Positions 41,801 through 55,085 of a stretch of 64,000 bases of DNA are shown here, in pieces. Source of the stretch: Malurus cyaneus samueli. Taxonomy: Eukaryota; Chordata; Aves; Passeriformes; Maluridae. The DNA is taken from NCBI GenBank assembly GCA_009741485.1, contig CM019217.1:39131303-39195302 (forward strand), read 5' to 3'. The notes beneath the pieces are model-generated. The model had not been told where the DNA came from. It worked only from the letters and a program-made list of their open reading frames with translations, and did not search any database. A program made the position numbers and the translations under genes. Position 1 is the stretch's first letter, and each line of letters begins with the position of its first letter.

Positions 41801-43688
41801 CCTGACTGCCTTAAAACCAGAAAAAGCTGCTCTTCTCATCATTTTCAGTCTCTAATGTGATCCTACAATGCAGACATCATCTCTTCTTTTCACTTCTATG
41901 GTCTTATTACATATCGTTTGATTTTTCAGCTGACTGTGCAAGATTTCTCTGCCTCACACAAATCCATTCTCTTTTTTCTTCATCTCCTGTTGTAATCTCA
42001 GCCTCCTGTCCTGTCATTGACTCGCTGTGAGCTCAGGGGCAAGGTACTGTGCTCAATCTCCTCCTTCATCATCCTGGTGTTGCCAGTGTCTCCATAGATT
42101 GCTCACCTCCTAATTCAAATGAAACATTATCTTCACATCCTTGGAAAAGACATGAAAAGCTGCTTTTTTTTCTTTAACCACACTTGAAGCCAGTTTTACT
42201 TTTCTTGCTTCTTGTGTACTTCTCATCCTCGCCTACTCTTTGAAGTTATCTTCCATTGTTGAATAGTCTTTGTCTTCTTTGATACACACTGACCTTCCTC
42301 TTCCCATCCATTTTTTTCTTTTAACATGTCCTTGTTTCACTACACTTTCAAAGGTTTGTGGAGAATGCGCTCCCTGAGGCCTCCTGTGCTCAGAAACCAC
42401 ACTGAGCCTCACTGGGACTGTCGGTTCCTGCAATCAAAAAATAGCTGGAATGATCCAGGAAGGATTAAAGCACACTTAATCATGGTTTTGCCACGTTTTT
42501 GAGCCAGTCAAGAAATAGTGCCTTTTTTGGGAATTGGTTCTTGACAAAAGATTGTAGCTTATTTTGTGGGATTTGATGTAACAGCAGGTCCACCTGCTAC
42601 AAACTCCCATGTGAACTCTGACCTCCATCAAGAAGTTAAAGAATGGGTAACAGTGCCAGCCCTCAGTGAATTTATAGTGTGTTTTTTTTTATTATCCAAG
42701 GCATTTTTCAAAGAAGTAATTTTATCCATGGTTCTTCTTCATGACACTGAGCAATCTGCACCTGGCTTTATGTGTCTGATGCAAGGGCAATGTGAAAGGT
42801 GGTTTGCTCATGAGGCAGCAATACACTTTGTCTGGCCTAAAGCTGGAGCTGTTTTCATGGGGAAAAATCTTTCTGGGATATGGAGGCACAGCTGCATTCA
42901 TGTTCCATGTTTGGTCTTGGCCTACAGTGACCAGCCAAGGCTTTAAATACTGTACCAAGTCTTAGAGTTTTGTCTTTTCTGTCCTTACATGGGTGCTACA
43001 GGTCTTCAGACGTTCCAGATGCCTGGTTCTTCCATCTGCAGTCTGTTCCTGAAACAGTTTCATTTTTTCAGGGCTGTTTCACAGACAAATGACTTCAAGT
43101 AAGTAATTGTCTCTAAATTCAACCAGCCATTTAAAATGGTTGTCTGCATAATCTCACCACTGTGACCTCTAGTAAAGTCTTTCAAAGGGTTTTCAATACA
43201 GGGAGTTCAGATGGGACATTGGATTTGCAGCACAAAAGTATGCAAAATGTGCAGCATACTATATTCATCTTTTCCAGTCTCTCCACAAAGAGAAGTCCCA
43301 GGCATAGTAGATTTAAATTCTGTACTCTGCAGTGGAACAGAGAATACAGACACTTGTAATAAACTCACCTACAATGTGTAAATGATACACCTGAACTCTG
43401 TATGAACAGCTTGGACGTAAATGTGGTCTGTAGATGAATCTGCTTCCGTAACATTGGTGCACCATAGGTAATAAATGAAGACTTTTTTGTTTTCTTGACC
43501 ATGATTCGCTAATGCTTGCTGTTCTAAGAAATTACTTCAGCACATGTGCACCAGCATGATTTTAGAGATACAGCATCATAAATTTAAAGGTTATCACATA
43601 AAGGTATTTAGCAATTTTTAGGGCTGCAATGAAGGAACTGGTTTTCTGTAACAGGTAGTCAACAAGAGAAGTCTGGTAATACAGATTT

Positions 43689-43740
43689 CAATTTACATTG
43701 AATTAGAAGCAGATCCAATTTATATTGATCAGAAGCAGAT
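43689..43740. repeat. Two-copy tandem duplication, period about 27
   Basis: Unit 1 at 43689-43714 begins CAATTTACATTGA and ends AGAAGCAGAT. Unit 2 at 43716-43740 begins CAATTTATATTGA and ends AGAAGCAGAT. They differ at a few bases and one indel, indicating a small local duplication that has since diverged. Confidence 0.8.
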
Positions 43741-44700
43741 TAAATTAGCTCTCTTTGCAATAACTAAAGAGCATGCCTAAACTTTCACTCTTTCATTTTA
43801 GATTTTAATTTTTTTTTTAACTACAAATTCCCATGGGAGATACTTAATTTTGGAATGAATTTTAGATAACTAACATTCAGGTGCTCCTGAAAAATTGAAG
43901 ATTAATCTCTCTTTCAGTAGAAATAAAATAGGTTCACCTTCTGCTCATACTTACAAAACCCAGTGAAAAATCATGCTCATTAACAGTTTGCAGGGTGAAG
44001 TGAGGTGAGGCAACTCTTCAGATTTTTTGCTTTCAGTCCCATCTCCAACACACTTCACAGGCCAGTGAAAGACTTGTGCTGATTTATTGCAATCCCTATC
44101 TGTCACATTAAAAAAAATAAAATCTGCTATCTCACAGACAGCACCAGACTGAAAAGGCATGTAGAGATGGGTAAAGAAATTAAGAATAAAACAAAATTTC
44201 ATTAACAATCCTGCATAGTCCTTCACACCTGACTATTCCTTTACATAGCACCAACCAATCCTGTGAGATACGTCAACCTTCAATCACCAAAAATTTAAAG
44301 ATACAGTTTAAAAGTTGATTTGAAACCTCATTGGAAGTTTATCTGAAAAACAGCTGTGAAGGTGTAACCTATACAACTTCAATTAAAAACCAGATACACC
44401 TCTATTTTCAGAGCACATTCATTTCTGACTTTACATTGATGGTAGAGCTACAAATCTTTTGTTGCTTCAGCAACTAAAGTTGCTATGATCACAGTAGCTA
44501 GAATTAATAAATATTATACAGCACACAGCCAAGCAACCTAATTCAAACAGAGATATGAAAACCACATTAATAGTTTTGATATTTTAGATTTGTGACTATT
44601 AGCTTAGATGGAAAACAATATTGGAAGATTTCTTACATTACTTTTCTTTCTTTGTGGTCCAGTTTTTGAACTTGAAGTTATATCAAAGAATTTTGAAGAA

Positions 44701-44723
44701 TTTTTTTTTTTTTTTAAAAAAAA
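44701..44723. repeat. T15-A8 self-complementary tract
   Basis: Fifteen T are followed immediately by eight A, so the ends are complementary. This is a low-complexity feature and nothing larger is associated with it. Confidence 0.85.
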
Positions 44724-47700
44724 CCCAGTGTTTCTAAATGGCTGCTAAAAGCCCACAGATATTTATCTCAGGACTATTTTAAATTATGTGCACTTGACAG
44801 CAGAATGCAGGAGTTATAATGTGTATACAAAAAACCTGAAAAGAATGGAGCTGTGGAAGAATAAAGATGATGGAATAATCTGAATAATGCCTCTGGTAAC
44901 CAATAATTCTGACACGCCTGGTTATGTGTTCTGTTGTCATCTAACCATAAAGAGAATGGAGTACATCTCATTTCATTTAATAGGAGCAGATGGATGCACT
45001 ACTGCTCAGCATCATCTACAACAAGTAATTGTATTGCCATCTCACTGACATACAGTCTACATCACTTTTCTTTTGTTTGGCATGCACATATTTTAGAAAA
45101 AAATGCCCCAAAGATGCAGCAGGGGCCCATTAAGAGCTACTACAGGAAAAGATGAGGCATTCCCACCTGTTCCATCTTTTATGGTCCTCAATCTCACAAA
45201 GCCTTTGGGCTGTCATCCCAAACCCCAGCAGAATAAACAAATGTTTCAGTGCGGCAAAGCTGGGAATATGCTTGGGTGCCCTAGTAATTTGCTCTGCTCC
45301 ATTTGTTTTTAACTCAAATCACAAAGGTCACTCTCAACATTAAAAATGCGAGCAAACTCTTTCTTCCCAAATAAATAATGTGCAACAAAACACAGAAAGA
45401 ACTTAAATTTGCATTAGTTTTCTAATATATTTACTTTAGTACTCACAGAAGTAACACTTGTAAAAGGTGGGTTTTTTATTCATTAAATACTCTGTTTACT
45501 AGGATTTATTGTAAAATTATCTATAGCAAGCCTGGCCATAAGATAAGCACACATACCTCAAAACCATGAATTTGCTCTGAGCTGTAAACATGGGATCAAT
45601 GTTTTACTTCACTAAACCCAAAAGGAAAGGGAGCATTTGTCTCAAACACAGAGAGGAATTCAGCTCTGAGTCCTATATGACACCACAAGTCAATGCAAAA
45701 GTCTGAAATGGTGTCAACTGCTCCTAGTGCCGGATGCTAAACGGTACAATGACCTGATGGCCTCTTCTCCTCCTTGAAAAATAAAATACCTTTCTGTTTT
45801 TCCTGCTTCTCATCACAACCACCTACCTCTGCTCATCTGGCCAGGAAGAACATAAAGAGGGGTAATTGCTACCCTTGCCTGTTTGGGACTGCTGAAGGGC
45901 TGACTGCTGGTTACCTCTAATCGCTAACAGAAGCATGATTCAAGACAAAAGTGTGTGACACACACCCACCAGTTTCTCACTTCCCTTATTCAGCTGAGTT
46001 TTGTTTCCTATCAAAGGAGAATGTGCTGAGAAAGGTGTGCTCAAAAGAAAGTCATCCTTTCAAAACTCCTTCCAAACACAAAAAACTGATGGCAGGGAAA
46101 AAGTAGATCACGGTGAAATCTGTTAAATCTTGTCAGAGAACAATGGAACAGGAAATAAGTTTTGGGTTGCACTGGGGAACAAAAGTCACACATGTGATGT
46201 GAGCACTTTCTGTTCTTTGCAGTGAATAGGAAGGGATCTGCAATCATGATAATTACAGCTTTAACCAAAAGCACATGGAAATGGAGAGGGGGAAGTTTAT
46301 TGAATCAAATGTCGAGTATGATGGTATCCATTACACTTTTCTACTAAAATCTTATGTATGTACTTGAATATATGTAAGTTATATACTAGCAGAGAGTACC
46401 TAAAAATATTTAGAATTATCTGGACATTTTAGGAAACTGTGTTAAATTTTTTAATTACCTTTCTATCTCCAAATTCATGTTCAGATTGTGTCTCATGTGC
46501 TTAGTCAACCATACTGCCAAATACCAATAAAATTAATAAGATATTAACATGAGAGCTTCTTTATTATTAGCCTTATCATTGAAATTTCTGATGAACATGT
46601 ATTGTCCCTGTCTTTTCAGACTTGGAGGTGTATGAGAAAATCTTTTAATAGGCATAATAAACGGAGATGCTCCCTTTATATCAACTACAGATCACAAGGA
46701 AATCAGTTACTTTCTACTTTTAAGACGAAAAAAAAAAATCCAATTACTTTGTGGACAACATCATTATCATACTACCATTTAAATTGAAATTAAACCATCC
46801 TAAATTACTACAACACCCATTTTAGGGTATCACAGGCATCAGTTTCATTGGAACACAGCTCAGACCACCCACTGCTCAAGTAAAACCTTTGCCTCAAGTG
46901 TCGACCAAAAGGAATTGCACAGAGCTGTGACTGAGAGATAAACTGTTTACACAAGATGAAAGTGCTAGCAAGGTCAGGAGAATGTTACAAAACCCACATT
47001 CCTGTCAAAAGCAAGTAATTGAGATCAATTTATTAATCACAGGGTGCTGCATGGCCAAGGATAAGGGAGGAATGTGAGCATGGGGATCAAAGGATAGGTC
47101 ATGAGCAATGCTCGTGGAGAGCTGCAGTGAAGGCGGAGTTGCCTGCAGGGGAGATCTGGGTCAGCACACACCTTGCAGTCACTGGAGAAAGAAATCCCAT
47201 AACACTGACCAAAGGAAAACTGCCCTCTGCCAGCACACAGACACTGATACCTCACTGGAACATCAGCCCAAGCAGTATCCTTATGAAAACAGTGATTGAC
47301 AAGCCCCAATCAGACTTGTGGTCATCTCTTAGAAGAGCAAGACTGAAGATTTCCAGCTAACCTCATGCTTGCACCCATTCTGCCAGACCATAAAAATGCT
47401 ACCAACAAAGGACAGCAACAGCTCTTATAGTGCTTAAAGGTCTGGCAGCTCTAAACCAGGAGCAAGAAAAGGTACACCATTTAATACACGTATTTTCCAT
47501 ACAGAAGACAACATAAAAGAAATTTACTAAGAGCAAATCTTATAAAAGTCCAAGTTCATTTTAACATATTCAAAATACATCTGTATGTGCAACAGTAACT
47601 ACTATTGCTTTGAGCGAAGCAGAGCCACTCCACTGGAGGAAGACACTGAACTAATCACCTTAAAGCAGAATCTGCTGAACTGTTAAACTAGCTTTTAGCC

Positions 47701-50700
47701 CCAGCAGTTCCTTCTGCTATCTGGTTATTTCAGTTCAATAACTCATTTGCTCAAGTTGAAAACCAACTAGGAGATGAAAAAAGAGCAATGGTTCTTTTTT
47801 CATGCAGAAGAAGAGAATAGAATAGCAGAATAAAAATGATGTGATAGCTGATAAGGCCTCCTACTTCTGAAATGTTGAATACATAGTAACGAGAAACAAA
47901 GGTTAATTAACTGTAGATAGCAATGCATTTTATGATTTAATTTCTTCTCAAGTATTGAACACGTTTAAGGTAGATGACTAATGACTAATAAAAACACTAT
48001 ATAACTCACAAGCACTTTCATCTCATGGGTAAATTCTGTCCAAATGTGGTCTCAAAATAAATACCAAAAATAAGTTTAAAACAAATATCATTCTTTATGA
48101 GACACAAAGTGAGATTGAAACCAGAACTGAAATGGTTGATGTATATCAATTGATTTCAGTGCAGACATTCACTGCTTTATTTCTAATCCATCACTATTGT
48201 ATTTTCAAAGTAAAAACAAACAAATCAGGCTAAATAATAGAAGTCCTTTTTGACTGAAAGCAGAGAGGAGGGGTTAATCAGAAATAATGTTTTTATCTTA
48301 TTCTCAACAGCCCTCCTATCCCTTCCATGCCTGCAGCAGCTGATCACAATATTTAGCAATTCTTAACCCAGCCAGCGCTGTTAGCTCATCTACATGCTGT
48401 CTAGTGTAAAAGTCATTGAGCCACTGGCTACTGGCTCCCCTTCCCTGAAATGCCCTCAGTAAACTGCCTTCCCCACAAAAAAACAATTAGACACGACCAG
48501 CAGGGCATCCAGGCCATTTGGAGCTTGTCCAACACAGCCGCACATGGAGAAGGGGGAAGCCACTACTCATTTTAATGCTGGCTGCTTCAGAAATGACAAC
48601 AAAGTATTTATTATCTGAAAGCTGTCAGCATATGTAATGAAGAGAAATAGGAAGCTGCAGCTCTGTATGTGTTTTGTAAGCCATAGTCACTGCTAGGGAA
48701 GTAATATATTCTTAAGTTGTTTAAGCAGTGCATTCAGCTTATGGCTGAAGTGGTTGTTTATGCATTTGTAATAGTATTACACACAGGATTATGAGTGAAG
48801 TGGATAGCAGATGGAGGGACAGAAATTTCCAAGTTCTTTTGTTAAAATTACCTAGGTTATTCTTCTTCATAACCAAAGAGATGTTTGTAAAAGGAAAATT
48901 ACATACCTGAGGCCAAGGTTTATAAACTTGCACTTCAATCTACTATCCTGTTTACAAATACATGAGATAAACATTAAGAGACTGCCCTTTTCTGAAGACT
49001 GCCTGCAAATCTGTTTCAATTGTGTTTATTCATAAGTTGAGTTCAATCTTTTGCACCGATTCCATGGTAAAATTCATATTACTTCCATTGAGAACAAAAG
49101 GGAGATCAGTGTTGTGATCATGGAGCGACTGAAGTCTCTACACTAATGCAGAGCATTTAACTATTTTCAAGTAATCATTTACAGATAGCTTTTCCTCTAA
49201 CTTCTGAGAGAGGATCTCTGGGAGTGACCCACTAATCTAATTTCTGTCTACAGAGCAAATAGTACAGTTGTGTCATTGTCTAGCTTAGAATGTGCAAAAC
49301 CCTCATCACCACAAAACAATTTATGCAAGACTGGTGTTCTCTTTGACCAACTACATTTTATAAGTCAATAAATATCTACTCTCAAAAGAATATTTGGAAG
49401 ATGTAAATATTATTTCTTGGTATCTGACTGTTAGTCAGTTATGGGTCTTCCTTCATCTATTTATTTGTCTTATACTACTTATGGTGTTGAGACGCTGGCC
49501 CCCAGTTTACCTGTTCAGGCACTTAACTGTAATACTGCAATTTCTCTTCTAACAGAAATACTGCTTGTCCCTCTGCTCCCGAAGGTGAAGGTGATAGGAA
49601 AACCTGTATCTGCTTTCAGGGTGGCATGCTAAAGGGGCAATTCCTGCTACCTGAGCACACAAGGAGAGGATTTGCAGAGTCTGTAAATACAGAAGCTCTT
49701 GACTGATATGCAAGGGCAAACATCAATTAGTTTTTATATTTTGAGAGCAATCTGCAGCTGAAAAAATAGCAACAACTACTGGTGCAGCTCTTTACTAATA
49801 CCTGCTCACAGTCTGCAACTGTGGCCATCAACAGCTTCCAGAGGAAAATAATCTCAAATAGATCTCAATCATCCTGTTGACCAATATGAAAAAAAAAATT
49901 CCTTTTTTCTCATTTTCACCTTGCCTAAGAATAAGTGGTAACGTAGGATGCAGTGAGACAACAAAGGATGGAAGATACTAGAAGTAGTGGAGAGAACTCC
50001 ACTAGGATGGCAAGAGCAATTTTCCTAAGGAGGCAGCAACAGTGCAACAAGGTTTATCTGTGCAGAAGTTCTCAATTCTTTCAAAATGAGGAACACTCCT
50101 GAACAGCTTAATCCTTGCTTTATATCACTATTTTTTTTCCTGACAAGACTTTTCCCTTTTCTCTTCCCATATCCAAACAGAACATCCAGCCAAGAACACT
50201 AGTTGTGTTCATTTGCTCATCTCATGCTCTGGGAGAAAACCAACTATCTTCCCACCCTGACCCTATATGAGCATGAGCCAAGGCTGCTCCTTTGTGCGTA
50301 GGTGTAAACAGATGTTTAACTCAGTAACTGGTGTCCTTGAGTCTTGTAATTGATTTGTCTCTTCCTGTGGGGATGTGATTCATAATACCCTCTCTCTCTT
50401 CCTTTCATATTTATCCAAGTACATCAGCAGAAGCAGCCCCACAGGCCACTGGCCAGCAAAGTTGAGGACCCCTTCCTGTAGTCATTAGAGTCCAAAGGAC
50501 TAGGTAGAAATGACATGAAAACAAAGGTTAATCTCCTTGATATCTCACCATCTTCCTCACCAGTGGAAGAGAAATTTCTTCTAAGTGGGAAGGTGGGGTC
50601 AAAAATTCCACTTTATACTGAGCACAAAATATAATTCTAAAGAGAAAAGAGTGTATTTAGATGCTGGGCTAACAAAGAGAAAGCAAAAAACAATTCACTC

Positions 50701-53700
50701 TACCTACTAATTCAAATTATAGCAAATCGCAGTTCGTAAGTACAAATTCATTATCCCAGAACATTAAAACAAATAAAGATGAGTTACAATCACAAATCCC
50801 TCTGGTAATTGATATTCTTTACCTTGGACTATCACACTCAGGTCAGTGGCCTAGACCATAAAAGCCAACATTGTGGGCTTTTACTTTATTTTGGCAAAGG
50901 ATTTTGACAGAAGTTACCAATTCCCTGCATGGATTGAGCTGCACAGCCCTTTGGATCCTTACCATATGGCCTTTCAAATCCCTTCTCTCCCTGGGACATG
51001 ACTTTCTTGTGCTTTCTTCCAAATGCATTGCTGTAGGTGTAGTAAAGGTAGGGGTTTGTACCTTCTAGCCCCTTTCCTGACAGATTGCTGGGACCCAAGA
51101 ATGGCTATAGTAGATATGATTTTTAATTTGTGTCAGATGCAGAAAGGCAGGAAGAAACTGAGGCAATGCCCACAGCTAAACCACATGAAGGTTCCCTTAA
51201 TTATCTGCTCTGTATGATCCCATCCCAGTGCAGCAATCCCATCCGTTTCTTGCACCTAGCACAATCCAGGCCCTGCTCTGCTCCTTTCTCTCTCAAACCC
51301 TTACCCCCAGGACAGACAATAAACAAAGGTGATGCTGCAATGAGAAGTCCAAAACCATTGCAACCGTGTAATGACTTTGCACTTTCCCATTAACAATGCT
51401 GAACTTCAAACAACCCTCCCCACTCAGCCTCATTCCACATTGCTGATGCCCCAAGACCACACCACTGCCCTCTCCATATATAGCCAATAATACTTATTTA
51501 AACCCCTATTTAAGGAATTGTAAGGGGATGGGATACAGGAGGTGAAGAGTTCCTTCAAACAAAAGATTATTGTCTCAGTCAGGAATATCTTTTGCTTTGA
51601 GTCTACTAATGCATTTATAAGTGCTTTCTGCAAATGACTTGCCATCTTTTTTTTCCTTTAGGACTTAAAGGTTACACTCAATTTCAGAGATGACTTATAT
51701 TAACTTTGATCTGTGTGCTAAAAATAAGTAGATAAACGGTGCTAAAGTCTTTTCATTCTGGAAGGAGTTGGATGATAAACTGCAAGGGTCAAATTCTGAC
51801 CTGCACAACCCCAGAGCAGAACTTCATTACTTCAGCTGTACAGAGAGCTAAAAAGACCTGATTGCCTAGTGGTCTCAAGAGACATAGTGATTGACAGACA
51901 GATAAATAAGGAAGTAGAGTCCTAAGAAATATGGACTATCTTTGAATTTAGAGGAAATGAGAAAAGCAGAAGGACCTTTTGCAGTCCACATTAAGTGCAG
52001 CTTAAGAATAAAAGGCATAACATTAATAAATCTTCAGATTAAATAAATGTTTAGGACAGGAGAAAAGCAAATTGCTAAATCATAAAGCCCTCAGAAACCA
52101 GATTAGAAAAGATACAAATATATCTTCAGATAAAAATGTTTCTTCCTTGAAAATTGTATACAAGTAAAATTTGAGGACAGACAGATTGACTCACAGTAAT
52201 AGAAATATTTTTGCTTCAGGAGATACAAATGGATAAACAGCATTTTGGGAACAAGAAGAAGCGAACCAATAGGCTTAAACATAGAATATTAAAGGAAACA
52301 TTCCTGAAATTTTTCCTTACAGGAAATAAAGTTTAAAAAATCCAACAACCCCCAAACCCACATGACCACTTTTTAATTGATTTATATTTCTCTGTATGCA
52401 AACAGACAATTATCTTTCCTCCTAATAGTATCTTTAAAGACAAATGTGCAGTGGTAGAGAGCACATAAAGCATTTCCTTGTTCGGCATTTGTCAAAGAAA
52501 ATTCCAACGGAAAGCTGCTGGCGATTTATTTCAAATTAGATATGACAAATCTGGAAATCCAGTGAAGGTATTGCTGCACTTGTTACTTCCATGGATGTCA
52601 CAATGACTACATTATCCCATTTTTGCATGTGTGTTTATCTGTTCTTGGACAAGGTATACCTTCTGAAGGAACAACAAAAGATTGCAAAATTCCGCATGAT
52701 TTTTGGGTTAAATCCATCACACAAAGTAGTAAAAGCTAGCAGCATCTCAGGAAAAAATATTGTATCTTTGTTATTTATGTTTTTGCAATATATAATAAAG
52801 TTATTTCAAGCCACTTCTGAGAAGAGATTTTTTTTCAAATTTTAATTAATGACTTAACATTATATCTTTTTTTGAGTCACGTTACAGGTATTATGGACAG
52901 GGTTGCAGGATAAAAAGCAGACCTTGGAAAAAAACAGATGGACTGGATATGGCCATTAGGCCCTGCTGTGATATACAGCAATAAAGTTACTGTAAAAGTC
53001 TGATGCTTATTAATAGCAATCATCAGCTCTATAAATCAGACCAGACCTTACCTATGCTGACCATATGATCCCAAATGAATGACACATGGTCCTGGCACAG
53101 ACCATGAGAAGAGTGTTGTAGTGTGCAGATTTCATAAAACTAAGATAGAAATTACTAACTCCATTCTGTACAGGACAAAAAAGAAAGTGGTAATAAAGTT
53201 TGTTTCAAAACTGGAAAGCTTTGCCATTCATCCACCAACCTAAGCCAAATGCAGTTAGATGATATGAACAATAGAGAAATACGAAAAATAACATTACTGA
53301 CATTTAAAGAAACCTCAACAAAATACTTTTACCTCTGTAAATGTCACTGGAGCTTTTGTGAAGTGCCTGGCCACAACCACTGTTTTCATCTCCAGTTTCC
53401 CTAAAATGCTCCCTTGGTGCAAAATTTAAAAGTCATCACTCCAAACGTCCTCCCCTTCCTTCTTCTCCCAGCTTTTACTGCTGAGTGTGATGTCTTTCAT
53501 TATGGGCTATCGCTTTGGTCAATGGGGTCAGGTGTCCCAGCTGTGTCCCCTCCCAGCTCCTGGTGCACCCCCAGTCTCCTCGCTGGCTGGGTGGGGTGAG
53601 GAACAGAAAAGGCCTTGACTCTGTTCAGGCCCTGCTTAGCAATAACAAAAACATCCCTGTGTCATCAACACTGTTTCCAGCACAAATCCAAAACACAGCC

Positions 53701-53985
53701 CCATACCAGCTACTGTGAAGAAAATTAACTCTATTATAGCTAAAGCCATCACAAACCTCTTCACATTTTTCTCAGCCTCAGTTTTATCCTACCACTCACA
53801 TATTCTTCACAACAAAACAGGACCAGATAAAGAAACTTAGATCTTATATTTTCCATTTTCTCCCGTAATTGTTAGATTTATCTGACCCCTGTAATTATTT
53901 TTCTTTTTTTATTTGGTCTTTTTTTTTTTCTTTCAAAAATGCATTGAAAGATTTTTTCTTGTTAATCCCATGCTTTATTTAATTT

Positions 53986-54006
53986 TTGCTTTTTTTTTTT
54001 TTTTTT
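53986..54006. repeat. Poly(T) tract
   Basis: Seventeen consecutive T end at 54006, inside a broader T-rich stretch beginning near 53898. It may be the reversed tail of an old retroposed copy, but no body is recognisable on the left. Confidence 0.85.
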
Positions 54007-55058
54007 GGTGACTCTCTTGTGACTGAAAACTCTGCACATCGGAGTCTTTGTCCTACAAACAATTGAGTGGGACTGGACATTTGCAACATGTACTGCTGTG
54101 TGTGCAAGGGCAGGGGCTGCTAGGGAAGGAAATATTATTTGCTGAAGTACTCTTGCCCTGATATATATTTGAGACATGTAGGAATATAATCTAAATTTCT
54201 GCATCTAAATCAAATGACAGAATCCAGCTAACCAATGTAAAACTCATTCATATTCAGTCAATCCAACATATCCTCTTCAAAACACTCACAATTTATTTCA
54301 AAGTCCATAAGGGAATAATCAAAAGAAACAATGTCACAAACTATGCCATGTTAGCTGCTAAAATTTAGTTGAAATGAATATAAACAAAGTCTCTCTATTC
54401 CTCATGCCTAATTAAAAATGCCTAATTATGATTGTCTAGAAGAGACAATTCCAGTCAAAATAAATTTCCAGTGGGAAAGATGAAACCAACTTAAAAAAAA
54501 GCATCTTGATAAATGGTTTTCTGGGTGGAAATTTAGTGCTGTGAAGAACTATGACAAAATAGAAAGCAGGCAAGATGTGAACGTAGGCTGGGGTAACTGT
54601 AGGTCTCTTTCAGAACTCAACTGTTCATGCCAGGGATCCATTTCAAAATGCAATCCTGATGTTATCCTACCATAAATTTTGCTGTGAACTCATGTCTGAT
54701 TTCCACAGTATTTCTTACACTTTAAATAAATGAAGTGGGAAACAGAGCAACAAATTCTGAACTATTCCTCAGGTGACTTGTATCAGAACAAAGTATTTAA
54801 TGAAGTGCCATAACAGGCAACTGTAGTCCTCCTTTTTGGAAGGACATCAAGCACTGGGAATGTTGGCAATAACATACATTTTTCATTTGAACACTATTTC
54901 CAGAGACTTTTTTTTCACTTGAAACAATCAATCTCACTCATAATGCAAACAGCTGCTCTTCATTCAACAACTTCACCCAGAATAAGAAATTTTAAAGGAC
55001 ACATTTGGGGGAATTTTTGTATTTGTATGCAAACTGCTATAAAGCCCACGAGCAATGT

Positions 55059-55085
55059 AAAAAAAAAAAAAAAAAAAAAGGGGGG
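55059..55085. repeat. A21-G6 homopolymer junction
   Basis: Twenty-one A run directly into six G. Adjacent long homopolymers are prone to sequencing and assembly length errors. No retrogene body lies upstream. Confidence 0.9.

Noticed and set aside
42566..42946. 126-codon plus-strand open frame
   Set aside because: No recognisable domain; overlapped by a minus-strand frame; probably chance.
53898..54006. Reversed poly(A) tail of a processed pseudogene
   Set aside because: The T tract is long, but no gene body is recognisable beside it.
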